A stretch of DNA of 64,000 nucleotides. Origin: Mangrovivirga halotolerans (GTDB taxonomy: Bacteria > Bacteroidota > Bacteroidia > Cytophagales > Cyclobacteriaceae). Positions 8,078-17,067 of this stretch are shown piece after piece. Under the pieces are notes generated by a model, which had not been told where the DNA came from, did no database searches, and saw nothing but the letters and a program-made list of their open reading frames with translations. The stretch lies in the NCBI RefSeq assembly GCF_026241165.1, contig NZ_JAPFQN010000001.1, forward strand, positions 248,001-312,000. The letters are read 5' to 3'. Positions within the stretch are counted from its first letter, which is position 1; every line of letters starts with the position of its first letter. The position numbers and the translations under genes are program-made.

Positions 8078-9502
8078 ATGCGGCTGTATATAAGTCTGAT
8101 TTTATTTATTGTTTCCTTTACCTTAAAGGCACAAAAAGATACCACCAGCGTCACTCTGGATGAATCACTTAATGATAGTACAGTGACGATTGGCAAGGTC
8201 TTTATTGTTGGAAACAAAAAGACTAAAGACATTATAATACTCCGTGAAATGCAACTTCAGCCAGGTAAAACTATTGAAGTTGCCCAATTAAAAGACCTTC
8301 TTACGCGAGATAGAAATAATATTTTTAATACCAGCCTGTTTGTCACTGTCGAACTGAGAATTATTCCTGCAAGCCAGGGTGAAATAGATATTCTGGTCCA
8401 ATTAAAAGAAAGGTGGTATACATTTCCAACTATTGTTTTTGAATTAGCGGATAGAAATTTCAGTGAATGGTGGATAAACCAAGGGAAATCTCTGGAACGC
8501 GTTAATTATGGAGTCAGGTTGTACCAGTACAATCTAAGAGGAATGGATGAAACTCTTAACCTGGGATTACAATTTGGTTATACGCGGGAGTTTTTAGTTA
8601 GCTACAATATTCCATACATAAACAAAGGTCTGAAAACAGGACTTGAAACAGTAGTATTTTTTAATGACAACAGAAACATCCCATTTGCTACTCAAAATAA
8701 CCGACAGCAATTTTTAGACTCAGAATTCAAAATTAAAAGAGAATTCAGAATATCTGAGACCTTACGTATACGGGAATCGATTCAAAATACACATAGCTTC
8801 AGGCTGGCTTATCAAAATATAAAAATTGATGATACAGTTGCTCTTGAAAATCCGGATTACTTTCTGAATGGAGATACTGAAAAACAATTTCTCACCATGA
8901 GTTATCAGTTCACAAGAGATCTCAGGGATGTAACTGCTTATCCACTCAGAGGATTTCTTCTTGGTGGAAGTGTAACTCAATTTGGCACTGGAATTCTATC
9001 CGGAGCATTTCAAACTGCCTTGCAAGCTGAATACGCAAAATACCTGGATCTGGGGAAGGGTTACTATTTTAGTAATAGAATCAGTGGCAAAGCTTCTTTC
9101 CCTCCAAAACAGCCATATTTCGTTTTCAGGGGACTTGGATATAGCAAAGAAATTATTCGTGGATTTGAACTGAATGTGATCGATGGTCAGCACTTTATTT
9201 TAAATAAATCAACCTTTAAAAAAGAGCTGTTCACTAATCTATTTAAGTTAGGTAAATGGATGCCAATCGAGCAATTCAGAACTGTTCCTGTAGCTTTATA
9301 TGTAAAATCTTATTTCGATATTGGATACGTAGATAACAGAATTGATTACGGCCCTGATAATGACCTGGTGAACCAGATCAATTTTGGTTATGGAATGGGT
9401 TTTGACCTCGTGACTTATTACGATTTTGTAATGAGATTTGAATATTCATTTAATTCAGTAGGGCAAAGCAGGTTTTTCTTTAATATTAAGACCGCATTAT
9501 AA
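8078..9502 (+). CDS. BamA/TamA-family outer membrane protein
   Basis: A 474-residue Omp85-superfamily protein. The signal peptide (MRLYISLILFIVSFTLKAQ) is followed by a POTRA domain (about 30-110: VGNKKTKDIIILREMQLQPG, NIFNTSLFVTVEL), then a C-terminal 16-strand-type surface-antigen barrel ending in the aromatic-rich motif MRFEYSFNSVGQSRFFFNIKTAL. With only about one POTRA it is shorter than BamA and is not the main BAM subunit; it resembles the accessory BamA/TamA-like proteins common in Bacteroidota. The start is set at the ATG that gives a clean signal peptide; an in-frame TTG at 8063 would add five residues. It converges on the YwqK-like gene with one base between stops. Confidence 0.87.
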   Translation: MRLYISLILFIVSFTLKAQKDTTSVTLDESLNDSTVTIGKVFIVGNKKTKDIIILREMQLQPGKTIEVAQLKDLLTRDRNNIFNTSLFVTVELRIIPASQGEIDILVQLKERWYTFPTIVFELADRNFSEWWINQGKSLERVNYGVRLYQYNLRGMDETLNLGLQFGYTREFLVSYNIPYINKGLKTGLETVVFFNDNRNIPFATQNNRQQFLDSEFKIKREFRISETLRIRESIQNTHSFRLAYQNIKIDDTVALENPDYFLNGDTEKQFLTMSYQFTRDLRDVTAYPLRGFLLGGSVTQFGTGILSGAFQTALQAEYAKYLDLGKGYYFSNRISGKASFPPKQPYFVFRGLGYSKEIIRGFELNVIDGQHFILNKSTFKKELFTNLFKLGKWMPIEQFRTVPVALYVKSYFDIGYVDNRIDYGPDNDLVNQINFGYGMGFDLVTYYDFVMRFEYSFNSVGQSRFFFNIKTAL

Positions 9503-9503
9503 C

Positions 9504-10136
9504 TTAATAATCATCTTTATCAAGTTTAGACTTTCTACCTCTTTTATCATAATAATACCAGTCTCCTACCCTCTTTCCATTCTCATACATCCCTTCGAAC
9601 TCTAACCTCCCTTTGTCAGTATAAAAAAACCATCTTCCTTCTTCTTTACCCTTTTCATAATAACCTTTTTGAATAAGAACACCCTTTTCGTTATACACTT
9701 TCCATTGACCGTGAGGAAGCCCGTTTTTATAAAAGACAATTCGTTCGAGATTTCCATTCGGATGATAATGCTTCCATTCTTCGATGTATAACCCCTTTTC
9801 GTATTCTCCAGTTTTATCTAATTTTCCATTAGAGTGAAAATATTTTGCATTTCCTTGAAGTAATCCATTTTCCCAAATTTCTTGTGCCTTTGTTGTTCCA
9901 TCAGGATAAAAGTAAGTTGCAACCCCATCAAGATCCCCCTCTTTAAAATGCTCGATTGCTGACTTATTGCCATTCTTATAATAAGTTTCTATTTTCTGAC
10001 CTCCCTCCTCCAGCAAATAGGTAATACTCCTTATATGTTCAGTGTCATAATAGGTTGTATCCTGGGCATAAGAATAGTAAACGTTTAATATCAAAAATAA
10101 TACCACAAGCTTTTTAATATATCCGAGTACGTTCAT
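9504..10136 (-). CDS. secreted YwqK-family (MORN-like repeat) protein
   Basis: A 210-residue exported protein. A signal peptide (ending YYSYAQ near residue 25) precedes seven to eight tandem repeats of about 22 residues, each of the form Y-x-x-x-G-x-x-x-G-x-W-x-x-Y-x-x-x-G-x-L (for example YFYPDGTTKAQEIWENGLLQG and HYHPNGNLERIVFYKNG). These are the MORN-variant repeats labelled 'toxin-antitoxin system YwqK family antitoxin' in databases; the toxin-antitoxin label is not supported here because no toxin partner is adjacent and the protein is exported. It probably forms a beta-repeat scaffold in the periplasm or on the surface. It is transcribed divergently from the PorV-like gene across 32 bp. 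Confidence 0.8.
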   Translation of the reverse strand: MNVLGYIKKLVVLFLILNVYYSYAQDTTYYDTEHIRSITYLLEEGGQKIETYYKNGNKSAIEHFKEGDLDGVATYFYPDGTTKAQEIWENGLLQGNAKYFHSNGKLDKTGEYEKGLYIEEWKHYHPNGNLERIVFYKNGLPHGQWKVYNEKGVLIQKGYYEKGKEEGRWFFYTDKGRLEFEGMYENGKRVGDWYYYDKRGRKSKLDKDDY

Positions 10137-10168
10137 ATATTTGAAAATCTTTCAATACTAATTCAACT

Positions 10169-10966
10169 ATGATAATGCTAAGACTCATCCTTTTTGTCTT
10201 GGCGATGCATACCATTATTGGACAAAATTTATCTCCGGTAAGTGATCTCACCGGATTAGGACCTGCAGGTATAGCATCCAACCAGGAAACAACTTTTTTC
10301 GATAACCCGGTAGCAATGTTAAGATATAAAAAAACTACCATTGAAGCCGGATATTATATCCCTTTTAGTCAACCATTAGTTGGCTTATATACAACAGCAA
10401 TAACAATACCAGGTGAAAATTATTCTATAGGTGCAGGTTTTAGCCATTTTGGTGGTGAAAATATGTACTCAAACCAGATCGTAATACAAGGAGCTATAAA
10501 AAAAGAGAATTTTTCCTTTGGTTCTTCAATTCGAATCGATCAGCTCACAATGACTGAAATCAGGTCGCATCTAACTTATTCGATTGACATAGCCGGGAAA
10601 TTTCAGGTGTCAGAAAATTCACTGATCGCTGCATCAGTAAAAAACTTAACTCATAGCAACTGGAACAATGAACACAGAACACCTTATTATTACGAATACC
10701 GACTTGGTTTTGGACACAAAATATCTGAAAAACTCTTTTTATCGAGTGCCCTAAGATCTTCGCTGGAAGATGAATTAACTGGTTCAATAGCGATTTCAAA
10801 TCTGATTAAAGATTCGCTAAGATTTGATTTTGGCACAAATATCAGTCCTTCAGGATTAAATGGAGGAATTCATTTGATTTTGCAAAAAGTAATTATCCAT
10901 TACAGTTCACGATGGATTCCTGATTTTCCTTTAAGTCATGGCTTCAACCTAAAATATAAGTTGTAA
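10169..10966 (+). CDS. PorV/PorQ-like outer-membrane protein
   Basis: A 265-residue protein with a signal peptide (MIMLRLILFVLAMHTIIGQ) and a beta-strand-rich body. The early segment GLGPAGIASNQETTFFDNPVA resembles the start of FadL/PorV-type barrels of Bacteroidota, in which N-terminal text on 'good' and 'no-good' strands precedes repeated amphipathic strands; the C-terminus ends HGFNLKYKL as an outer-membrane strand. Its stop codon overlaps the ATG of the next gene by one base (TAATG), so the two are translationally coupled and probably work together at the outer membrane. I cannot assign it to type IX secretion from sequence alone. Confidence 0.65.
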   Translation: MIMLRLILFVLAMHTIIGQNLSPVSDLTGLGPAGIASNQETTFFDNPVAMLRYKKTTIEAGYYIPFSQPLVGLYTTAITIPGENYSIGAGFSHFGGENMYSNQIVIQGAIKKENFSFGSSIRIDQLTMTEIRSHLTYSIDIAGKFQVSENSLIAASVKNLTHSNWNNEHRTPYYYEYRLGFGHKISEKLFLSSALRSSLEDELTGSIAISNLIKDSLRFDFGTNISPSGLNGGIHLILQKVIIHYSSRWIPDFPLSHGFNLKYKL

Positions 10967-12879
10967 TGAAAGGGCAATTTATAGTTATCCTCTTTTTGTT
11001 TATAAATTTTATTAACTACGCGCAGGAAACGGATTTAGAATCGATAATATGGTTTTATCAGAACCAAAACCCCGATGTTCAACTTGACATTGAAGATCTT
11101 ACCCAGATTCTAAAAGATTTAAGAAACAATCCTGTTGATATCAATAACGCCTCTAAAGAAGATCTTTTAAAAATCCCATTCTTAACGCTGAATGAAATTA
11201 TCGCTTTAAAAGAACATATAGAAAAATTTGGTGACATTTATCTGATTGAAGAATTACATATGATAAAAGGTTTATCAAAAGAAAAAATTAAATACTTAAG
11301 ACCTCTCATCTATATAAATACAATTCAACCAACTAAATCTCATTTTGAAATAACAAATCGATCAGCTTTTGATGCTAAATACAATGACCTCAAAACAAGA
11401 ACAGGTATTGATTATCATAGAAAAAATTATTCAATCAATTTAAAATTTGAGAAAGATGCCGGAGAACAATTCTTTATTGAAGGTAAAAACCAAATGATAT
11501 ACCCAGAATATTTTGGAGGAAATATTCAATTCAACAAAAAGAAAACCACCTTGATTATCGGGGATTTTAAACCAGGGTTTGGTCAGGGAACCAGGTTTAA
11601 CAACGCTTTCTTTTCCAGTTTAGGTTCATTTCCCGTCCATAATCAAATAAGAGTTCAACGCAATGTCCGACCATATGGAGGATTTGATGAATTTCATTAC
11701 TTGCGAGGTATAGCAATTAACAGAGAGATTAAACCAGGATTGACAGCAACAGGCTTTCTTTCATATAAGTCTGTCGATGCAAGGATAAATAATGATACAA
11801 TAATTACTCTTTATCGATCAGGCATTCACCGTTCAGAAAGTGAAAAACTAAACAGGAAGACAGCAAAATTATTTAACAGTGGGATGATTATGAAAAAGAG
11901 CCTGGGAGAGAATGGTTATATTGCCTTTATTTCGGATTTCAATCATTGGTCTGATATCTTCGATGCAAGCAATTCGATAAATGCTCCATACAGATCGCAA
12001 CTTCATTTTGGTCTGGCTCATCAGTATACATATAAAAACAAAACCTTTTTTGGTGAGATAAGCTATTTACCTTTTCAACAAAACTTTTCAACAAACCAGG
12101 GTATCCTTATTGCAATAAATAAATCCTGGGATTATTTAATTCAATTACGATATACCACCCCCTATTATTTTTCCCTTTTTGGAAATGGAATTGGTGCCAG
12201 GGCAAATCCTGCAGGTGAAAAAGGCATTTATCAGGCCATAACATTTAAGGAAAGTAAAAGTCTCTCAGCGATTTTATATTTTGACATTCGTAAACTCACA
12301 ACTATTTCAAGATTCCTTCCCTTACCAGCTTTAAATGAAGAATTAGGATCCAAAATACTTTTAAAACATTCTCCATTTTCATCTCTTCAATTAGTAGTTG
12401 CTTATGAAAGTCAGCAAGGGCCTGATCAAGTCAAAGATAAAAAAAGCAGATACAGGATTAGAAAAACCAATTTAAAATCAGCACTAAAAGGAAGAATGAA
12501 TATCAGCGAGAATTTAAAATGGGATCTTCAATTTCAATATAGAAAAGCTACCAATTCAAATAAAAGCTATGCATATGGATATTCACAAAGACTATTGTTT
12601 AAAATAAATCAGTTATCAGGTACTTTGGGAACTTCATTAGGAATTTCAAAAAATAATCGTGGAGTCTATTTTTATGAAAATGGATTTTATAATTCATTTC
12701 CCTACGTAAATCTTGGAGCAGGTAAAACTTCAAGGCACTTTTTGACATTGAGATACAAAATTCAGCATTTCATATTCAGTGGGAAATATAGCAGCTATAG
12801 AAATTATGACCGGTTACCTCTAGATAAATCTCAGACATTCAATGAGTTTGAAATACTAATAAGTTATCAAACTAAATAA
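10966..12879 (+). CDS. helix-hairpin-helix protein with C-terminal outer-membrane barrel-like region
   Basis: A 637-residue exported protein. A signal peptide (ending NYAQ near 20) is followed by a ComEA-like double helix-hairpin-helix module at about 50-120 (VDINNASKEDLLKIPFLTLN, then EHIEKFGDIYLIEELHMIKG), then about 500 residues rich in amphipathic beta strands, with tyrosine- and glycine-rich turns and a final strand FNEFEILISYQTK. This arrangement recurs in Bacteroidota as 'helix-hairpin-helix domain-containing protein'. HhH modules bind DNA without sequence specificity in ComEA and UvrC, so a role in DNA uptake or another periplasmic interaction is possible but unproven. It overlaps the PorV-like gene by one base. 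Confidence 0.75.
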   Translation: MKGQFIVILFLFINFINYAQETDLESIIWFYQNQNPDVQLDIEDLTQILKDLRNNPVDINNASKEDLLKIPFLTLNEIIALKEHIEKFGDIYLIEELHMIKGLSKEKIKYLRPLIYINTIQPTKSHFEITNRSAFDAKYNDLKTRTGIDYHRKNYSINLKFEKDAGEQFFIEGKNQMIYPEYFGGNIQFNKKKTTLIIGDFKPGFGQGTRFNNAFFSSLGSFPVHNQIRVQRNVRPYGGFDEFHYLRGIAINREIKPGLTATGFLSYKSVDARINNDTIITLYRSGIHRSESEKLNRKTAKLFNSGMIMKKSLGENGYIAFISDFNHWSDIFDASNSINAPYRSQLHFGLAHQYTYKNKTFFGEISYLPFQQNFSTNQGILIAINKSWDYLIQLRYTTPYYFSLFGNGIGARANPAGEKGIYQAITFKESKSLSAILYFDIRKLTTISRFLPLPALNEELGSKILLKHSPFSSLQLVVAYESQQGPDQVKDKKSRYRIRKTNLKSALKGRMNISENLKWDLQFQYRKATNSNKSYAYGYSQRLLFKINQLSGTLGTSLGISKNNRGVYFYENGFYNSFPYVNLGAGKTSRHFLTLRYKIQHFIFSGKYSSYRNYDRLPLDKSQTFNEFEILISYQTK

Positions 12880-12935
12880 TTCTTTAGATTTAGCGGTGAA
12901 AAATTTAAATTGCACGCCAAGAAACCAATAAAACC

Positions 12936-13748
12936 ATGGCTTATAATTTACTAAAAGGAAAAAAAGGTATCATAACAGGAGCATTAGATGAAAATTCAAT
13001 TGCCTGGAAAGTAGCTGAAAGAGCTAAAGAAGAAGGCGCTGAGTTCACATTAACCAATGCTCCTATAGCAATGCGAATGGGTAAAATCAATGAGTTAGCT
13101 GAAAAGACTAATTCTGAGGTAATCCCTGCAGATGCTACCAGTCTTGAAGATATTGAAAATCTTTATAAAAAGTCTGAAGAGATCTTAGGTGGTAAAGTTG
13201 ATTTCATTCTTCATTCTATCGGAATGTCACCTAACGTAAGAAAAGGTAGAGATTACGGAGATCTTAACTACGACTGGATGATGAAATCACTTGATGTATC
13301 TGCGATTTCATTTCATAAAATGCTTCAGGTAGCTGAAAAAATGGACTTCATAAACGAGGGAGGTTCAGTCCTAGGTCTTTCTTATATTGCAGCCCAACGT
13401 ACATTCCCTGATTATAGCGACATGGCCCAGGCAAAATCACTTCTGGAAAGTATTGCAAGAAGTTATGGAGAACGGTATGGCCGACTTAAGAAAGTAAGAG
13501 TTAATACTATTTCTCAGTCTCCAACAATGACAACTGCAGGAACAGGTGTAGGAGGTTTTGATACCTTCTTTGATTTTGCTGATAAAATCTCTCCATTAGG
13601 AAATGCAGATGCAACAAGTTGTGCCGACTACTGTATTTTAATGTTTTCGGAATTAAGTAGAATGGTTACAATGCAAAATTTGTATCACGATGGAGGATTC
13701 AGTACAAGCGGTATAACACAAAAAGTGATCGACCACTGGCAAAAATAA
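12936..13748 (+). CDS. fabI: enoyl-[acyl-carrier-protein] reductase (NADH)
   Basis: A 270-residue short-chain dehydrogenase of the FabI type, catalysing the last reductive step of each fatty acid elongation cycle. The FabI-specific nucleotide-binding segment GITGALDENSIAWKVA replaces the usual GxxxGxG, and the catalytic Tyr-x6-Lys motif is PDYSDMAQAKS, preceded by SYIAAQRT, matching the two-tyrosine pattern of FabI. HSIGMSPNV and the substrate-loop region after SPTMTTAGTGVGGF are also present. It is monocistronic: a strong terminator follows 7 nt after the stop. It is the likely target of FabI inhibitors because no FabK or FabV is seen in the window. Confidence 0.95.
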   Translation: MAYNLLKGKKGIITGALDENSIAWKVAERAKEEGAEFTLTNAPIAMRMGKINELAEKTNSEVIPADATSLEDIENLYKKSEEILGGKVDFILHSIGMSPNVRKGRDYGDLNYDWMMKSLDVSAISFHKMLQVAEKMDFINEGGSVLGLSYIAAQRTFPDYSDMAQAKSLLESIARSYGERYGRLKKVRVNTISQSPTMTTAGTGVGGFDTFFDFADKISPLGNADATSCADYCILMFSELSRMVTMQNLYHDGGFSTSGITQKVIDHWQK

Positions 13749-13755
13749 TATAACT

Positions 13756-13786
13756 AAAAGCTGTCTTAAAGGCAGCTTTTTTTATT
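13756..13786 (+). terminator. intrinsic terminator of fabI
   Basis: A 10-bp stem (AAAAGCTGTC / GGCAGCTTTT, one G-U pair) with a 5-nt loop TTAAA, followed by TTTATTTT. Confidence 0.88.
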
Positions 13787-13816
13787 TTAGCCTTCAATTA
13801 AAATAGCAATCGATCT

Positions 13817-14623
13817 ATGATCAGTTTTCCAAATGCAAAAATCAATCTCGGCCTTTATATAACCGAAAAAAGAAAAGATGGATTTCATAATATAGAAAGT
13901 GTTTTTTACCCAATTCCTTTTAAGGACATTCTGGAAATAAACTTTGCCTCTAAAACTTCATTTGAAACTACAGGTCTAAAAATTCCCGGCAAAAATGAAG
14001 ACAACCTGATATTAAAAGCTTACAAGGCTCTTAGGAAAGATTTCAATATCGATCCTGTTCAGATAAATTTACACAAGCAAATTCCAATGGGAGCCGGACT
14101 TGGTGGCGGCTCTGCAGATGGTGCGTTTACTATCAAGCTACTTAATGATTTATTTGAACTATATCTAGAGGATGAACTATTGGAAATTTATGCTTCAGAT
14201 CTTGGTAGTGATTGTCCTTTTTTCATAAAAAATGAGCCATCATTCGTAACAGGACGAGGAGATGAATTAGAAGAAATTGACTTTTCATTGAAAGGGTATT
14301 ATTTGATCTTACTCAATCCGGGTATCCATATCAGCACACCGAAGGCCTATGGTATGATTTCTCCCAATAAAATTGATTTCTCATTGATTGATTTGATAAA
14401 ATCTGGTCCGGAAAATTGGCAAGGAAATCTTAAAAATGATTTTGAACAGCCTATCGTTGAAGAATATCCACTTATACGACAATTAGTAAATGGTTTATAT
14501 GAAACAGGAGCTGTCTATGCTTCGATGACAGGTTCCGGAAGTAGCGTTTTCGGAATTTTTAAAGATGAACCTAAAGAAACAGATGGCTTGGCAGAATACC
14601 TTGTCTGGAAAGGGAAATTATAG
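13817..14623 (+). CDS. ispE: 4-diphosphocytidyl-2-C-methyl-D-erythritol kinase
   Basis: A 268-residue GHMP kinase of the non-mevalonate isoprenoid pathway that phosphorylates CDP-methylerythritol at the 2-hydroxyl. The N-terminus SFPNAKINLGLYITEKRKDGFHNIES carries the IspE signature (PAKINL, DGYH-like), the glycine-rich phosphate-binding loop is PMGAGLGGGSADGA near residue 95, and the C-terminal motif is ASMTGSGSSVFGIF near 237. Length is slightly below the E. coli enzyme but normal for Bacteroidota. It stands alone between a terminator and a convergent SnoaL-like gene; the stop codon lies inside the terminator stem. Confidence 0.96.
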   Translation: MISFPNAKINLGLYITEKRKDGFHNIESVFYPIPFKDILEINFASKTSFETTGLKIPGKNEDNLILKAYKALRKDFNIDPVQINLHKQIPMGAGLGGGSADGAFTIKLLNDLFELYLEDELLEIYASDLGSDCPFFIKNEPSFVTGRGDELEEIDFSLKGYYLILLNPGIHISTPKAYGMISPNKIDFSLIDLIKSGPENWQGNLKNDFEQPIVEEYPLIRQLVNGLYETGAVYASMTGSGSSVFGIFKDEPKETDGLAEYLVWKGKL

Positions 14624-14648
14624 TCCCGCATTATGAATGCAGGACTAT
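14620..14648. terminator. bidirectional hairpin between ispE and the convergent SnoaL-like gene
   Basis: ATAGTCC-c-GCATT, loop ATG, AATGC-a-GGACTAT: a 12-bp stem with a single C-A mismatch. It includes the ispE stop codon. The plus-strand tail GAAATTTTATT is only moderately U-rich, so termination is inferred mainly from stem strength and position between converging genes. Confidence 0.65.
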
Positions 14649-14654
14649 GAAATT

Positions 14655-15008
14655 TTATTCATGGAAGAATCTTTCGTGTACAATCTGGTCTCCCTCCCAT
14701 TGCTGTACAGCAACCTGCTCCATTTTCACTCTTTGATCTCCTTTAAAAGTAACATCCATCCATGACTGAACCATTGTTACTTTTTTATCCTCATTAGAAG
14801 TAATATTGTCTACGCCTGCTCCATGAAACTCTTCGATGCTTCCCAGGAAATTCTTTTCGTATTCTCTGTTTGCTTCCTTACCTTTTCTAGGATCCTCGCT
14901 GTTCTCTTGCATTACAACATTTTCACTGTAATACTTTTCGAAGGCATCCATAAGCTTACCTCCATTAATCATTTCGTAAAGATTTGTGGCTTTTTCTAAA
15001 TATGTCAT
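14655..15008 (-). CDS. SnoaL-like / NTF2-fold protein
   Basis: A 117-residue protein of the NTF2-like superfamily. It begins MTYLEKATNLYEMINGGKLMDAFEKYYSENVVMQE, a typical N-terminal helix pair with the ENVVM-x-E strand, and continues with the REYEKNFLGSIEEFHG and KVTMVQSWMDVTFKGDQRVKMEQVAVQQWEG-type beta sheet that forms the conical pocket. Such proteins bind or isomerise small molecules or serve as dimeric accessory domains; no specific activity can be deduced. It is 76 nt downstream of the eamA stop, and that gap contains a perfect 16-bp palindrome, so it likely has its own regulated promoter. No signal peptide. Confidence 0.8.
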   Translation of the reverse strand: MTYLEKATNLYEMINGGKLMDAFEKYYSENVVMQENSEDPRKGKEANREYEKNFLGSIEEFHGAGVDNITSNEDKKVTMVQSWMDVTFKGDQRVKMEQVAVQQWEGDQIVHERFFHE

Positions 15009-15029
15009 GACTTAAAAGTTTTAGTGTTT

Positions 15030-15045
15030 ATTTGTTTAAACAAAT
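15030..15045. promoter_or_regulatory. 16-bp perfect palindrome upstream of the SnoaL-like gene
   Basis: ATTTGTTTAAACAAAT is perfectly self-complementary with no spacer and ends 21 nt before the ATG of the SnoaL-like gene. It is placed like a repressor operator over the promoter or leader. No cognate regulator is adjacent. Confidence 0.4.
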
Positions 15046-15084
15046 ATTAAGCAAAAATGTTTCACTTTTAAGCCTTTATTTTTG

Positions 15085-15978
15085 CTATTTAGTCATTCGT
15101 CGCTTATGTAACCTCTGAAACAAAGGATAGGAAAATACTGCAGCAAGAATAATCACCGCACCAAGATAAAATTGAGGAGTCATCTTCTCTTCTTCAGGAA
15201 ATAGCGCCACAGCCATTAATATACCATATATTGGTTCCATATTAATTGCCAGGTTTACACTAAATGCAGAAACCCTACGCATAATTTCAACAGAGGCAGA
15301 AAAAGCATAAACTGTGCAAACCCCTGCCAAAATTAACAAGTACAGAAAGTCCATTCCTGTAAGACCAAGTTGTAAAGGTGCTCCATTGGTAAACCATAAT
15401 TGGTACAAAGGAAAAAACAAGGCAATTGAAATCGTTGCCCCAGCCATTTCATAAAAAGTTATGGCGTAAGGATCATATTTTCTTGTAAACCGGCTATTAA
15501 TAATAGAAAAAGAAGATGCCAGAAAAGCAGAAAGAAGAGCCATAATAACACCTATAATATTTTCAAGCTGAAGTGAAAAAATTATAGCCAGCCCTATGAT
15601 CACCACAGTCCCTAGAAGTACTTCATACCACAAAATCCTTCTTCCAAGCACAATAGGCTCCAATATAGAAGTCCATAAGCTTGCAGTTGCCATTCCAGTC
15701 AAAGCAATTGAAGCATTACTCACTTTTATTGAACCAAAAAACATGATCCAATGTGCTCCAATAATGAGGCCGGTACCCAAAAGTCTCCAAAAGTCTTTTT
15801 GTGGAACTCCTATTTTAATCCTTTTAATTCTTAATAAGAAAAATATAATTATGGCTGCAAAAAGCGTACGATAAAACACCATCTCAACGGCAGGAATAGA
15901 AATTAGTTTACCTAGAATTGCGGTAAATCCCCACGCAAAAACGATCAGGTGAAGTTTTAAAAAGTCTTTCCCAGGCAT
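15085..15978 (-). CDS. EamA-family (DMT superfamily) transporter
   Basis: A 297-residue inner-membrane protein with about ten hydrophobic helices arranged as two five-helix EamA repeats. The first repeat begins HLIVFAWGFTAILGKLI and has the VFYRTLFAAIIIFFLL segment; the second includes SSFSIINSRF and ends in AVIILAAVFSYPLF followed by a basic tail (RLHKRRMTK). Drug/metabolite exporters of this family move small organic molecules, but substrate cannot be predicted. Its ATG directly abuts the lptF/G stop, making it the third gene of tgt-lptF/G-eamA. Confidence 0.9.
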   Translation of the reverse strand: MPGKDFLKLHLIVFAWGFTAILGKLISIPAVEMVFYRTLFAAIIIFFLLRIKRIKIGVPQKDFWRLLGTGLIIGAHWIMFFGSIKVSNASIALTGMATASLWTSILEPIVLGRRILWYEVLLGTVVIIGLAIIFSLQLENIIGVIMALLSAFLASSFSIINSRFTRKYDPYAITFYEMAGATISIALFFPLYQLWFTNGAPLQLGLTGMDFLYLLILAGVCTVYAFSASVEIMRRVSAFSVNLAINMEPIYGILMAVALFPEEEKMTPQFYLGAVIILAAVFSYPLFQRLHKRRMTK

Positions 15979-17064
15979 TTATTTAGGAGCTTTCAGGTAA
16001 AGATAAACACCAATGGCAGTAAAGATAATATTAGGCGTCCACATTGGAAGAAGCAGATAATCGCCATTATTCTGTGCAAATGACCGTGACATAATAAATA
16101 AAATTATGTAAACGAAAGCCAATAAGAATCCGAGTGCAATCTGAAAACTCGATCCTCCCCGGGTTTTTCTAGAAGATACTATCACCCCGATAAAGGTCAG
16201 GAGAATTACAGTGAACGGAGACATATACCGAACATATAATTCTATCAGATAAATGTTTTTATCATCAGATCCTCTTAACTCAAGTAAGGCAATATATTCT
16301 CTAAGTTGAGGGATTGTAAAGGTTTCATTTCGATCTTCATTACTCTCGAAATCTTTTGGAGTCAGGGCGAAAGTTGTATCTATTTTCTCACCTTTTTCGA
16401 TTTGCACCTCACCATCAAGAATTTTTCTTAAGACATATTCATCTGTTCTCCAGAATCCATTACCCAGCGAATCTTCTGTCCACGTTAATTTATTAGAGTA
16501 TAGTTTTTCCTTAAGATTACCTTCTTTATCAAATTTTTCAAGAGTAAACTTATATCCGGTCTTACTTTGAATTCGGTACGATTCAAGATAAAAATATACG
16601 TTAGGTTGAATCTGAATATGTATATTCCTGTCATTATTATATTGAGGACCATGAAAATATGCACTTTCAAAATCAATCCTGTCTCTGTTTGAATTAGGTG
16701 TAATCCATCCTACAAGTACAAAGTTGGTTATTGCAAGCACTAATGCACCATATAGATATGGCCTCATTACTCTTTGATAACTCATTCCTGAGCTAAGCAT
16801 TGCCACGATTTCCGTGTTCCCTGCCAATCTAGCAGTAACAAAAACAACTGCAATAAATACGATGATAGGCATCAGGTAAGTCATTAAATAGGCGCTAAAG
16901 TCAAAATAGTATAATACTGTATCGACTACACCCACCCCGTGCTGTAAAAGGTCATCGATCCTGTCGGTCAAATTAATGATCACAATGATCGGTATCAGAA
17001 CCAGTACAGTAAATGTAAAAGCACCCAGAAACTTAAAAAATATATACCTATCTAATATTTTCAT
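15979..17064 (-). CDS. LptF/LptG-family permease (LPS export)
   Basis: A 361-residue membrane protein of the LptF/LptG family, the transmembrane half of the ABC transporter that extracts lipopolysaccharide from the inner membrane. It opens MKILDRYIFFKFLGAFTF, has further N-terminal helices with the conserved ARLAGNTEIVAMLSSGMSYQR coupling segment, a periplasmic beta-jellyroll middle (about 130-270), and three C-terminal helices (SPFTVILLTFIGVIVSS, then FQIALGFLLAFVYIILFIMSR). I cannot separate LptF from LptG reliably by eye. It lies 3 nt downstream of tgt, a pairing common in Bacteroidota, and directly abuts eamA. Confidence 0.92.
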   Translation of the reverse strand: MKILDRYIFFKFLGAFTFTVLVLIPIIVIINLTDRIDDLLQHGVGVVDTVLYYFDFSAYLMTYLMPIIVFIAVVFVTARLAGNTEIVAMLSSGMSYQRVMRPYLYGALVLAITNFVLVGWITPNSNRDRIDFESAYFHGPQYNNDRNIHIQIQPNVYFYLESYRIQSKTGYKFTLEKFDKEGNLKEKLYSNKLTWTEDSLGNGFWRTDEYVLRKILDGEVQIEKGEKIDTTFALTPKDFESNEDRNETFTIPQLREYIALLELRGSDDKNIYLIELYVRYMSPFTVILLTFIGVIVSSRKTRGGSSFQIALGFLLAFVYIILFIMSRSFAQNNGDYLLLPMWTPNIIFTAIGVYLYLKAPK

Positions 17065-17067
17065 GTA

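Noticed and set aside
8008-8232. 74-residue minus-strand frame overlapping the BamA-like signal peptide
   Set aside because: It overlaps the N-terminus and promoter of a clear outer-membrane protein and shows no motif or leader of its own.
9504-10136. Toxin-antitoxin antitoxin role of the YwqK-like protein
   Set aside because: The label is a database artefact of the family; the protein has a signal peptide and no toxin gene adjacent.
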